Below are positions 1-5,783 of a DNA stretch of 5,783 bases, piece by piece. The notes below the pieces were generated by a model. That model had not been told where the DNA came from, ran no database searches, and saw only the letters and a list, made by a program, of their open reading frames with translations. Within the stretch, counting starts at the first letter, position 1; each line of letters begins with the position of its first letter. Made by a program: the position numbers and the translations under genes. The stretch comes from Alphaproteobacteria bacterium (GTDB lineage: Bacteria > Pseudomonadota > Alphaproteobacteria > UBA8366), in the NCBI GenBank assembly GCA_018665505.1, contig JABJCS010000349.1:1-5783 (forward strand), written 5' to 3'.

Positions 1-20
1 ATATTCGTCTCAGTAGAGCT

Positions 21-806
21 TTATTGGCGCCAGTCGTCGAGGCACTCGCGTTCCAATTTCCGGACCATCGCCGGCCATTGCATGTTCTTCGAGGCGCTGC
101 CGCCCTTGCCGAAGATCTTCTTACCGATGTCGATGGTGAAGTCCTGTACTTCCTTCGAGGGCGGCTGAAGTTCCTGGTTCAGGCTCAACATATCCACCTG
201 GTATTGGCAGGCGGCTTCCATGCGGTACATCCAGAAAAATGCTTCCCCAATGGTCTCGCCGACGGTCAAAAGTCCGTGGTTGCGTAGCACCAGAATGTTG
301 CCATCGCCGAGGCTTTTGACGATACGCTCGCGCTCATCATGGTCGAGGGCGACAGATTCGTAATCGTGATATCCGACGAAACCGAGGATCGTCAGTGCCT
401 TTTGATGATAAGGCAATAGGCCATCTTTCATGCAGGAGACCGCATTGCCGGCGCGCGTGTGCGTGTGCAGGACAGCGTTCATTTCATGCGATGCCATGTG
501 GACCGCGGAGTGAATCGTGAAGCCAGCCGGATTGATCGGATATTCGCTCTCAGTTAGCATTTTGCCATCTTGATCGACCTTCACCAGCGATGACGCGGTG
601 ATCTCCCCGAACAGCATGCCATAGGGGTTCAATAGAAAATGGTCGGTACCGGGAACCCGTAATGAGATGTGGGTCCCGAAGAGGTCGCTCCATCCGTAAT
701 GATCGACGAGGCGATAACACGCGGCGAGATCGCAACGTGCTTCCCATTCTTCGGGGCTGTAGTCGCCCGGGACGGGGCCGTATTTGCTGAGGGCAGCTGA
801 AGACAT
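21..806 (-). CDS. Class II aldolase/adducin family protein
   Basis: Cytosolic 261-residue enzyme of the class II aldolase/adducin fold (the fold of L-fuculose-1-phosphate aldolase and L-ribulose-5-phosphate 4-epimerase), normally Zn-dependent. The three metal-binding histidines are visible: H114 and H116 in LHTHTRAG and H177 in RNHGLLTVG. An N-terminal segment with GTHISLRVPG (about 44-53) and NPYGMLFGEI (60-69) matches the family's substrate-binding region. The position of the catalytic Glu of fuculose aldolase (E73, 19 residues before the first His) is Gly95 in an NPAGF motif, so classical aldol cleavage is doubtful. Other family members are decarboxylases (for example PhtC, dihydroxyphthalate decarboxylase) or adducin-like proteins. 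The ATG at 806-804 is preceded by AAGGAAG (complement of 814-820) with 7-nt spacing. It lies 28 nt downstream of the VOC gene, so they probably form an operon. The family is secure; the reaction and substrate are unknown. Confidence 0.9.
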   Translation of the reverse strand: MSSAALSKYGPVPGDYSPEEWEARCDLAACYRLVDHYGWSDLFGTHISLRVPGTDHFLLNPYGMLFGEITASSLVKVDQDGKMLTESEYPINPAGFTIHSAVHMASHEMNAVLHTHTRAGNAVSCMKDGLLPYHQKALTILGFVGYHDYESVALDHDERERIVKSLGDGNILVLRNHGLLTVGETIGEAFFWMYRMEAACQYQVDMLSLNQELQPPSKEVQDFTIDIGKKIFGKGGSASKNMQWPAMVRKLERECLDDWRQ

Positions 807-834
807 CGTTTAACTTCCTTTCAGGGTGATCGTG

Positions 835-1665
835 TTAGTCAACGAGATAGGGCACGGGGACCCGATTGGCGAGCGGCTTGAGATAGTCCGGATGATAGAG
901 ACTACGGACTTCGTGCTCGTAGGAGAAAACCACTTTGCCGGTACGCGGGTTGGCGATCTTTTCGAAACGGAACTGTTCCTCGACATCGGGGCGCATCAGC
1001 AGCTTCTTCGCTTTGAACTGTGCATACATTTCCTGATAGCGGGTCACGTAAATCGCGACGTGGTTGGGATGTTCGACCGGCTCGAAATCCGGCTTCTCGA
1101 CGAAATGGAAATGTTGATTAGCGCCGACGGTAACGGTGGCCATCGCATGCTTGCCGCGTTTGGAGACTTTCGACGGCGCGAAGACCATCTTCTCGTAAAA
1201 TTCTGCAATCGGTTTGGCGGCGCCAACCGGAACCCAAAAATTCACATAGGAGATCGCCTGTGGCATCCGCCCGGAAAGCTCTCCCGCCTGATGTACGCGC
1301 AAGATATGGCCCCAGGGAGAGGAGAGCGCCAGCGTTTTGCCGACCTCCTTCATGCTGAACTCGGTGCCTTTCAGCTCACGGGAAATGCGCTTTAGATTGC
1401 GATGCGTTGCTTTGATGTCCGGCACACTGACGCCAACCTCGCCCGGAAATGGCTTCGCCTCGCCGCGCGGCATGTGGAATTGCTGGCGCCCCGCATTGAT
1501 CCACATGTTGCGGGTGCCGACCATACGGGTCGGGTCGCGTGTGAATCCGAGACCTTCACAGAAGAACAGCATCGCGGGGCCATGTTCTGGGACCCGGTAA
1601 TTTACATGTTCGAATTGTGTGACGGCGCCGATTTCCGGCGTCGGAAAAGGTTTTTTGCTGGCCAT
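835..1665 (-). CDS. VOC family protein with two tandem glyoxalase/dioxygenase-fold domains
   Basis: Cytosolic 276-residue protein of the vicinal oxygen chelate superfamily (glyoxalase I, type I extradiol dioxygenases, fosfomycin resistance proteins). Two domains, about residues 15-128 and 137-260, each appear to hold two beta-alpha-beta-beta-beta modules. Domain 1 starts with FEHVNYRVP (H20) and carries QQFHMPRG (H64), but GVSVPD (78-83) lacks a His at the third ligand position. Domain 2 starts with SYVNFWVP (N142 where His is usual), then has HFHFVEK (H185/H187), NHVAIYV (H202) and FSYEHEV (E250/E252). A metal site is thus more plausible in domain 2. The ATG at 1665-1663 has only a weak GGAA (complement of 1672-1675) 6 nt upstream. 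It is the first gene of a likely two-gene operon with the class II aldolase-like gene. The pairing suggests a catabolic role such as ring cleavage, but isomerase or binding functions are equally possible. No substrate can be assigned. Confidence 0.85.
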   Translation of the reverse strand: MASKKPFPTPEIGAVTQFEHVNYRVPEHGPAMLFFCEGLGFTRDPTRMVGTRNMWINAGRQQFHMPRGEAKPFPGEVGVSVPDIKATHRNLKRISRELKGTEFSMKEVGKTLALSSPWGHILRVHQAGELSGRMPQAISYVNFWVPVGAAKPIAEFYEKMVFAPSKVSKRGKHAMATVTVGANQHFHFVEKPDFEPVEHPNHVAIYVTRYQEMYAQFKAKKLLMRPDVEEQFRFEKIANPRTGKVVFSYEHEVRSLYHPDYLKPLANRVPVPYLVD

Positions 1666-1828
1666 GGGGAATTCCGTTTGTTGGATGTTCGTTGATGAAT
1701 CATATACCGCGACCCGCCATGGTCGCCATAGTTAAGGTTAAAAGACGATTTCAGTAGCCGTGACCTTGCCGCGATGGTGCACCTGATTTAGCGTCCTTCA
1801 AAACAAAACGAGCGACGGGAGTTCTGCC
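1666..1828. promoter_or_regulatory. Divergent intergenic region between the VOC and TPR genes
   Basis: These 163 nt separate two divergent transcription units and should contain both promoters. For the minus-strand operon, TATGAT (complement of 1699-1704) is a reasonable -10 candidate, about 35 nt before the VOC ATG, but no good -35 lies 16-18 nt upstream of it. A short inverted repeat, TGAT-GA-ATCA (1693-1702), overlaps this element, and a second, ATGG-TCG-CCAT, sits at 1719-1729. For the plus strand I see no convincing -35/-10 pair; the clearest signal is the ribosome binding site GGGAG (1817-1821), 7 nt before the TPR start. No terminator or small ORF is evident. The regulatory role rests on gene arrangement; the individual boxes are weak. 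Confidence 0.4.
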
Positions 1829-3217
1829 ATGCATACCGACCAGTGGGGCCAGGAAGTCACGGCGGCCAGTGCCGAAGCGGTCGAGGCGTTGGACACGACG
1901 TTAATGGCATATCTCGGTCTGCGTCTCGACACGGGCGATCACTTGAAGAGCGCCTTCAAGGCGGATCCTGAAATGCCGATGGCAAGCATAGCGCGCGGCA
2001 ATTTCATGCAGCTTTTCTGTCACGCGGGCCTATTGAGAAAAGCGGATGAATCGATTGTCGGTGCGGAAGCCGCGATAGCCAAGCACGGGGCGACCCGCCG
2101 GGAAGAACTGCACCTGCAGGCGTTAAAAGCGTGGCGGGCGGGAGATCTTCGCGCCACGCTCGCCGGTTGGGAGCAGGTCTTACTCGAAAATCCCAACGAT
2201 GCGCTGGCACTCCGTCTCGCGCATTTTCTCCATTTCTATCTGGGCGATATGCAGTGCATGCGGGATTCGATCAATCGCGTGATGTATGCCTGGGATTCGT
2301 CCGTGCCGGCTTATGGATTCGTGAGAGGAATGCAATCTTTCGGCTTCGAGGAAACGGGCAATTACGCAGCTGCCGAGGCCGCGGGTCGTGAGGCGGTTGA
2401 GATCAATCCTCAAGACACCTGGTCGACCCATTCGGTTGCTCACGTGATGGAGATGACGGGACGCCACGAAGATGGAATCGAATGGTTGGAGGGCTTGAGC
2501 GGTAATTGGGGTGAGGTGAACAATTTCAAATATCACACCTGGTGGCACCTGGCGCTCTACTATCTGGAGCGGGAAGATTTCCCCAAGGTGTTTGAGCTCT
2601 ACGATACGGAGTTCCGCAAGGAATTGACGGACGATCATATCGACATTGCGAACGCGACCTCGATGTTGCTTCGGCTGGAAATGCGCGGTGTCGATATTGG
2701 CAAGCGCTGGGACGAGTTGGGCGAGGTTTGTGCCAAGCATCTCGACGATCACTTGTTCGCCTTCCACGATGCGCATTACATGATGGCGATCGCGGGCGCT
2801 GGGCGGGCCAATGACGTCGATGCCATGCTGCGGACAATGGCGGAAGCGGCGAAACGTGACGATACTGCGGAAGCCGCGGTTTACCGGGATGTTGGCCTAC
2901 CACTATCGAAGGCTATCGTCGCCAGTCGGAACAAGGAATATGGAAAGGTCGTCGATTTGTTGGCGCCGGTGCGCTATCAGGTCTACCGGATTGGTGGCAG
3001 TCATGCGCAACGCGATGTGTTCGCGCAGCTTCTGGTCCATGCGGCAATTGCGGATGGCCGTCATGATTTGGCGAGAGCGTTGCTCGGCGAGCGCGTGGAA
3101 CGCCGCCCCGGCAGCTCTCTCAACTGGCGTTGGCTGGGTGAGACTCTGGACGGACTTGGAGAGACGAACGGCGCTGCGGAAGCCCGTGGCAAAGCCGAAA
3201 AACTGATAGCAGCTTGA
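1829..3217 (+). CDS. TPR-containing protein of the TTC38/StaR-like family
   Basis: A 462-residue, probably cytosolic alpha-helical repeat protein with no signal peptide or membrane segment. TPR-like helix pairs run through most of it, e.g. LQALKAWRAGDLRATLAGW (near 100-118) and EETGNYAAAEAAGREAVEINP. Full length and motifs resemble the TTC38/StaR-like family found in bacteria, plants and animals; StaR is encoded in a glycopeptide-antibiotic cluster, and the biochemical function is unknown. Notable motifs are WSTHSVAHVMEM (W198, H201, H205), YHTWWHLALYY (H236, W238, W239, H240), HLFAFHDAHYMMA (H308, H313, H316) and GGSHAQRD (H392, R395, D396). Such invariant-looking polar residues are unusual in simple scaffold TPRs. 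The ATG at 1829 has GGGAG 7 nt upstream. The SDR gene follows after 17 nt, indicating co-transcription and perhaps a shared pathway. The family call is good; function is unassigned. Confidence 0.85.
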   Translation: MHTDQWGQEVTAASAEAVEALDTTLMAYLGLRLDTGDHLKSAFKADPEMPMASIARGNFMQLFCHAGLLRKADESIVGAEAAIAKHGATRREELHLQALKAWRAGDLRATLAGWEQVLLENPNDALALRLAHFLHFYLGDMQCMRDSINRVMYAWDSSVPAYGFVRGMQSFGFEETGNYAAAEAAGREAVEINPQDTWSTHSVAHVMEMTGRHEDGIEWLEGLSGNWGEVNNFKYHTWWHLALYYLEREDFPKVFELYDTEFRKELTDDHIDIANATSMLLRLEMRGVDIGKRWDELGEVCAKHLDDHLFAFHDAHYMMAIAGAGRANDVDAMLRTMAEAAKRDDTAEAAVYRDVGLPLSKAIVASRNKEYGKVVDLLAPVRYQVYRIGGSHAQRDVFAQLLVHAAIADGRHDLARALLGERVERRPGSSLNWRWLGETLDGLGETNGAAEARGKAEKLIAA

Positions 3218-3221
3218 GCGA

Positions 3222-3226
3222 GAGGA
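3222..3226 (+). promoter_or_regulatory. Ribosome binding site of the SDR gene
   Basis: GAGGA lies 8 nt before the ATG at 3235. It decides the start: a TTG at 3214, overlapping the TPR stop codon, would add seven residues (MSERKNF) but has no comparable site, and the SDR fold begins right after the ATG. Confidence 0.7.
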
Positions 3227-3234
3227 AAAACTTT

Positions 3235-4017
3235 ATGGCTTCGGAGAAAAAAGTAGCAATCGTCACAGGATCGGCACGGGGGATCGGTGAATCGACCGCA
3301 CTCATGCTGGCGCAGCGTGGGTATAATATAACTGTTAATTACGCGAGCAGCGCGGATGAAGCCAAGGATACGGTCACGCAGTGCGAGGCCGCCGGAGCGG
3401 AAGTTTTGCTCATCCAAGGCGATATCGCCAATGACGGGGATTGTCGCAGGATTGTCGACGAGACGACGGCGAAATGGGGGCGCCTCGACGTGTTGATCAA
3501 CAACGCGGGCACGACCACTTACGTCAATCACACGAATCTGGAAGCTCTGACACCAGAGGTTTGGGAGCGCACGTTCTCAGTCAATGTCTTCGGGACATTC
3601 CAAATGGTGCGTGCGGCGGAGAAAGCGTTACGTGCTTCCGGCAATGGCTCAATTGTGAATGTCGGATCGATCGCCGGTGTTGCCGGGATCGGCAGCTCGA
3701 TTGCCTATGCAGCATCGAAAGGGGCCGTAAATACAATGACACTGTCCTTGGCACGTGTTTTGGCCCCGGAAGTTCGAATCAATACGATCTGTCCCGGCTT
3801 TGTTGGTACCAAATGGCAACAAGACGGGCAGGGCGACGGTTATGATGAATACGTGAAAGGCGTCGAGAAGGGCACGCCCCAGCAACATGCCTGCACCGCC
3901 GATGACATCGCCGAAAGCGTCGTGCAGATGGCGGAAGGCCACCGTTATATGACTGGTGAGACAATACTGGTCGACGCTGGCAGTCATCTCGGCTTCTCGC
4001 CCTTGGTTGCGCGCTAG
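3235..4017 (+). CDS. SDR family NAD(P)-dependent oxidoreductase
   Basis: A classical short-chain dehydrogenase/reductase of 260 residues, the usual length, expected to be a cytosolic tetramer that oxidises or reduces a hydroxyl/carbonyl group. The Rossmann glycine motif TGSARGIG is at 11-18, NNAG at 89-92 and the PG motif in ICPGFVGT at 185-192. The catalytic tetrad is complete: N117, S145, Y158 and K162 (YAASK). At the end of the second beta strand the sequence is VNYASS (34-39), with no Asp at the position that usually selects NAD, so NADP(H) is more likely; this is an inference. The sequence is FabG-like, but there is no fatty-acid synthesis neighbourhood, and the 17-nt gap after the TPR gene and 26-nt gap before sppA suggest one operon. 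Substrate unknown; a catabolic alcohol/ketone step fits the other enzymes in the window. Confidence 0.93.
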   Translation: MASEKKVAIVTGSARGIGESTALMLAQRGYNITVNYASSADEAKDTVTQCEAAGAEVLLIQGDIANDGDCRRIVDETTAKWGRLDVLINNAGTTTYVNHTNLEALTPEVWERTFSVNVFGTFQMVRAAEKALRASGNGSIVNVGSIAGVAGIGSSIAYAASKGAVNTMTLSLARVLAPEVRINTICPGFVGTKWQQDGQGDGYDEYVKGVEKGTPQQHACTADDIAESVVQMAEGHRYMTGETILVDAGSHLGFSPLVAR

Positions 4018-4024
4018 ACCAAGT

Positions 4025-4029
4025 AGGAG
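4025..4029 (+). promoter_or_regulatory. Ribosome binding site region of sppA, with ambiguous spacing
   Basis: AGGAG lies 14 nt before the ATG at 4044, which is long, and only 2 nt before an in-frame TTG at 4032, which is too short. The ATG is preferred because the protein then starts with MRLIGR directly before the membrane segment. The unusual spacing may mean modest translation. Confidence 0.45.
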
Positions 4030-4043
4030 AGTTGGACCAAACC

Positions 4044-5588
4044 ATGCGCCTGATCGGTCGCATATTTCTCTATCTGTTGGCAGGCGTCGGTGGGCTGACT
4101 TTATTGCTCGTTACCGGCTTGATCGTCTTCGCTCTTTTTGCGCGGGACGAACCCGAGTTGCCCGATAAGATCGTAATGTCCATCGATATCGGTGGCGGGG
4201 TCGTTGAGCGCCAAGAGCGTGGTCTATTACAAGGGTTCGGAAAAAAACGAGGTTTAGTATTACGCCGCGCTATAGACGCTATTGATACCGCGCGCAGCGA
4301 CGACCGGGTAAAGGGGATTATCCTCAATTTGGATGGTGGACTTTCCATTGCCCATGCTCAGGCTCTGCGGCGTGCCATCTCGGCATTTAGGGAAAGTGGT
4401 AAATTTGCCCATGCCTATGCCAAGGATTTTGGTGGCAATAGCACTGTGGCGTATTATCTCGCATCGGCGTCCGAAAAAATATGGATGCAACCGTCTGGAA
4501 CGCTTGGTCTCATTGGCTTGGCGATTGAGTCGCCATTCTTCGCACCGGCACTTGAGAAACTCGACGTCAAAGCCCACTACGAGCAACGACACGAATATAA
4601 GGGCGCCGGTGAGCAATTTGTCCGTAGTGGTTTTAGCCCGGAGGCGCGTGACTCCCTTCAGGACTTAATCGACTCCTGGATGAGCCAAATTACCGGTGAT
4701 ATCGCTACCGATCGCAGAATGTCCGCGGCGGAAGTCACGGCTCTTATGGAGACGGGGCCTCTACTCGCCGCAGAAGCGATGTCGGCGCGATTGATCGATG
4801 GGCTCGCATATCGTGACGAGTTCGAGACAAAAATCGATGAGTTAAGCGGTAAAGATGCGGAATGGCTTTCGGTCGAGCGATATCTTGCGTTCCGTCCGTT
4901 GCAAATTCCCGCTAAGTCCAAGATCGCTCTGATTTATGGCGAGGGCGCGATTGTGCCGGGACGTGACGGTGGCTCGCCATTGGGTGAATCTCGGAAATTT
5001 GCGGCGGACAGTGTAGCCGATGCAATTCTGGAGGCGGCGGAAGATCCGGCAATCGCAGGCATCGTAATGCGGATCGATAGTCCGGGCGGCGCTTATGGCG
5101 CCAGCGATACGGTGTGGCGCGCGGTGCATGTTGCGAAAGAAAAGGGCAAACCGGTCGTCGCCAGCCTGGGACGCACGGCGGCTTCCGGTGGGTATTTCGT
5201 CGCCATGGCGGCGGATAAAATCGTGGCGGAAGCGGGTACCGTGACGGGTTCGATCGGCGTGTTGACGATTAAATTTGTGACACGGGATTTTTGGCGCAAG
5301 TTGGGCGTTGAATGGGACCGGGTACAGTCCGGACCACGCGCCGTTATTTGGAGCATGGTTGACGAGTATCCTTCGGGCGGTGCGGAGCGGGTCTCTGCCT
5401 TATTGGATGCGGTCTACGCGGATTTCACCGGAAAAGCCGCATCGGCACGAGGGTTCGATGGAAATCAAATCGACGCCGTCGCACGCGGTCGAATTTGGAC
5501 GGGGGCCGCTGCGAAAGAAGTTGGTCTCGTCGATGGAATCGGCGGATTGGAGATGGCGTTCGCCAACAGGCCAGCCATCGGGAAGTAG
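4044..5588 (+). CDS. sppA: Signal peptide peptidase SppA, 67K type, C-terminally truncated
   Basis: A membrane-anchored serine protease of family S49 that cleaves remnant signal peptides in the cytoplasmic membrane, with its active site on the periplasmic side. One N-terminal transmembrane helix (about residues 7-33) is followed by two S49 domains, as in the long 67K form. Domain 1 (about 45-270) supplies the general-base Lys: YKGAGEQF, K186, matching E. coli K209. Domain 2 (from about 288) has MRIDSPGG (342-349) and the nucleophile in ASGGYF, S381, matching S409, then TGSIGV. The Lys-Ser spacing is 195 residues against 200 in E. coli. The protein has 514 residues against 618, with 133 residues after the Ser against 209. 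Recognisable sequence stops at VDGIGGL (ends 5549); the final residues FANRPAIGK are encoded by the antisense of a TAXI gene. The catalytic dyad is intact, so activity is possible, but the gene is probably 3'-truncated. It is last in the plus-strand run. Confidence 0.88.
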   Translation: MRLIGRIFLYLLAGVGGLTLLLVTGLIVFALFARDEPELPDKIVMSIDIGGGVVERQERGLLQGFGKKRGLVLRRAIDAIDTARSDDRVKGIILNLDGGLSIAHAQALRRAISAFRESGKFAHAYAKDFGGNSTVAYYLASASEKIWMQPSGTLGLIGLAIESPFFAPALEKLDVKAHYEQRHEYKGAGEQFVRSGFSPEARDSLQDLIDSWMSQITGDIATDRRMSAAEVTALMETGPLLAAEAMSARLIDGLAYRDEFETKIDELSGKDAEWLSVERYLAFRPLQIPAKSKIALIYGEGAIVPGRDGGSPLGESRKFAADSVADAILEAAEDPAIAGIVMRIDSPGGAYGASDTVWRAVHVAKEKGKPVVASLGRTAASGGYFVAMAADKIVAEAGTVTGSIGVLTIKFVTRDFWRKLGVEWDRVQSGPRAVIWSMVDEYPSGGAERVSALLDAVYADFTGKAASARGFDGNQIDAVARGRIWTGAAAKEVGLVDGIGGLEMAFANRPAIGK

Positions 5589-5701
5589 TTGCCGCCAGCA
5601 CTGCCGGAAACAATCCGGAAGAATGTAGGCGTCTGCGCCTGTGCGACACTTGTCGCGAGCAGGCCGGTGGCGGCAACAGCCGCCAGTAGAATCTTACGCA
5701 T
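5465..5701 (-). pseudogene. 5' fragment of a TAXI-family TRAP transporter solute-binding protein gene
   Basis: The intact gene would encode a periplasmic binding protein (TRAP-associated extracytoplasmic immunogenic protein, usually about 320-330 residues) that delivers organic acids to a TRAP permease. Visible here are a Sec signal peptide (MRKILLAAVAATGLLATSVA, cleavage probably near AQA-QT at 22-23), then the family's N-terminal signature: FRIVSGSAGGNYFPMAGLL (28-46) and ANAISNPP (47-54). Homology ends at codon 54 (5540). The frame continues through antisense sppA sequence for about 24 codons to a stop at 5465, with no TAXI resemblance. The ATG at 5701-5699 has a strong GGGAGG 10 nt upstream; an upstream in-frame TTG at 5749 is not needed. 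The fragment cannot give a functional transporter protein, although its start signals look intact. Confidence 0.75.
5538..5560. other. Fusion junction between sppA and an inverted TAXI gene 5' end
   Basis: Read on the plus strand this stretch encodes the SppA-like IGGLEMA; read on the minus strand it encodes the TAXI-like NAISNPP. SppA-type sequence is recognisable only to its left and TAXI-type sequence only to its right. The breakpoint therefore lies within about 20 bp that suit both families, consistent with joining at a short microhomology or with an assembler overlap. The original genes would have been convergent, and both lost their 3' ends here. Confidence 0.6.
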
Positions 5702-5711
5702 GGTCGTGAGA

Positions 5712-5717
5712 CCTCCC
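5712..5717 (-). promoter_or_regulatory. Ribosome binding site of the TAXI gene fragment
   Basis: GGGAGG on the minus strand, 10 nt before the ATG at 5701. It fixes the start at the signal peptide methionine and shows that a genuine gene start is preserved here. Confidence 0.65.
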
Positions 5718-5742
5718 TTTTGTCGATTTCGTCTGGCCGCAG

Positions 5743-5770
5743 TTATCAAGGGTTCTCAGCGATTCTGCAA
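5743..5770 (-). promoter_or_regulatory. Possible promoter of the TAXI gene fragment
   Basis: On the minus strand TTGCAG (complement of 5765-5770) and TGATAA (complement of 5743-5748) are separated by 16 nt and could be -35 and -10 boxes, giving a leader of roughly 35 nt. The -10 match is imperfect and the window ends just upstream, so this is a weak prediction. Confidence 0.25.
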
Positions 5771-5783
5771 GTTTATGATTCCG

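Noticed and set aside
1..20. Possible terminator after the class II aldolase-like gene
   Set aside because: Only 20 nt are available, with no stem-loop or T run, so nothing can be supported.
451..469. 19-nt alternating purine-pyrimidine run, Z-DNA-like
   Set aside because: It is explained by the codons for the conserved metal-binding HTHTRA segment of the class II aldolase-like protein.
826..1395. 189-residue plus-strand open frame
   Set aside because: It is the exact antisense of the VOC gene, has no recognisable family motif, and the minus-strand frame has clear domain motifs.
2180..2776. 198-residue minus-strand open frame
   Set aside because: Antisense of the TPR gene, with no ribosome binding site or recognisable motif; a shadow of GC-rich codon use.
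3214..3234. TTG start for the SDR overlapping the TPR stop codon
   Set aside because: The ATG at 3235 has GAGGA at 8 nt, and the SDR fold starts there; the seven extra residues match nothing.
5702..5749. Upstream TTG start for the TAXI fragment
   Set aside because: It would put 16 mostly charged and polar residues before a normal signal peptide, and the strong GGGAGG sits just before the ATG at 5701.
5589..5783. Possible transcription terminator after sppA
   Set aside because: No GC-rich hairpin followed by a T run is visible; the region is TAXI coding sequence and its upstream leader.

Overview
The window looks like a piece of a moderately GC-rich proteobacterial chromosome, most likely alphaproteobacterial. 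This is inferred from the gene families (a TAXI-type TRAP binding protein, a class II aldolase/adducin-like enzyme, a TTC38/StaR-like TPR protein, a 67K-type SppA), the Shine-Dalgarno spacing and the codon use. It could come from a metagenomic contig. I see no rRNA, tRNA, CRISPR array, insertion sequence or phage gene.

Layout: two minus-strand genes fill the left third. A double VOC (glyoxalase/dioxygenase-fold) protein at 1665-835 is followed, 28 nt downstream, by a class II aldolase/adducin-family enzyme at 806-21. A 163-nt intergenic region (1666-1828) separates them from a divergent plus-strand run: a TTC38/StaR-like TPR protein (1829-3217), an SDR oxidoreductase (3235-4017, 17-nt gap) and an SppA-like S49 membrane protease (4044-5588, 26-nt gap). 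At the right edge the first 54 codons of a TAXI TRAP-transporter binding protein read on the minus strand from 5701, with a good ribosome binding site and a signal peptide.

The VOC, aldolase and SDR genes together suggest catabolism of a small organic, perhaps aromatic, compound, with the TPR protein an uncharacterised partner. This is inference from families and spacing; no substrate can be read from the sequence. SppA is a housekeeping-type envelope protease and may simply be co-transcribed.

The most notable structure is the end of sppA. Its C-terminal region is cut short right after the conserved VDGIGGL segment, and the same DNA, read on the other strand, is where TAXI homology stops. 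Two convergent genes therefore lose their 3' ends at one point (about 5540-5560). A single deletion between them, or an assembly chimera, would produce this. I found no convincing evidence of an entirely new system; the fused junction and the His/Trp-rich TPR protein most deserve a second look.
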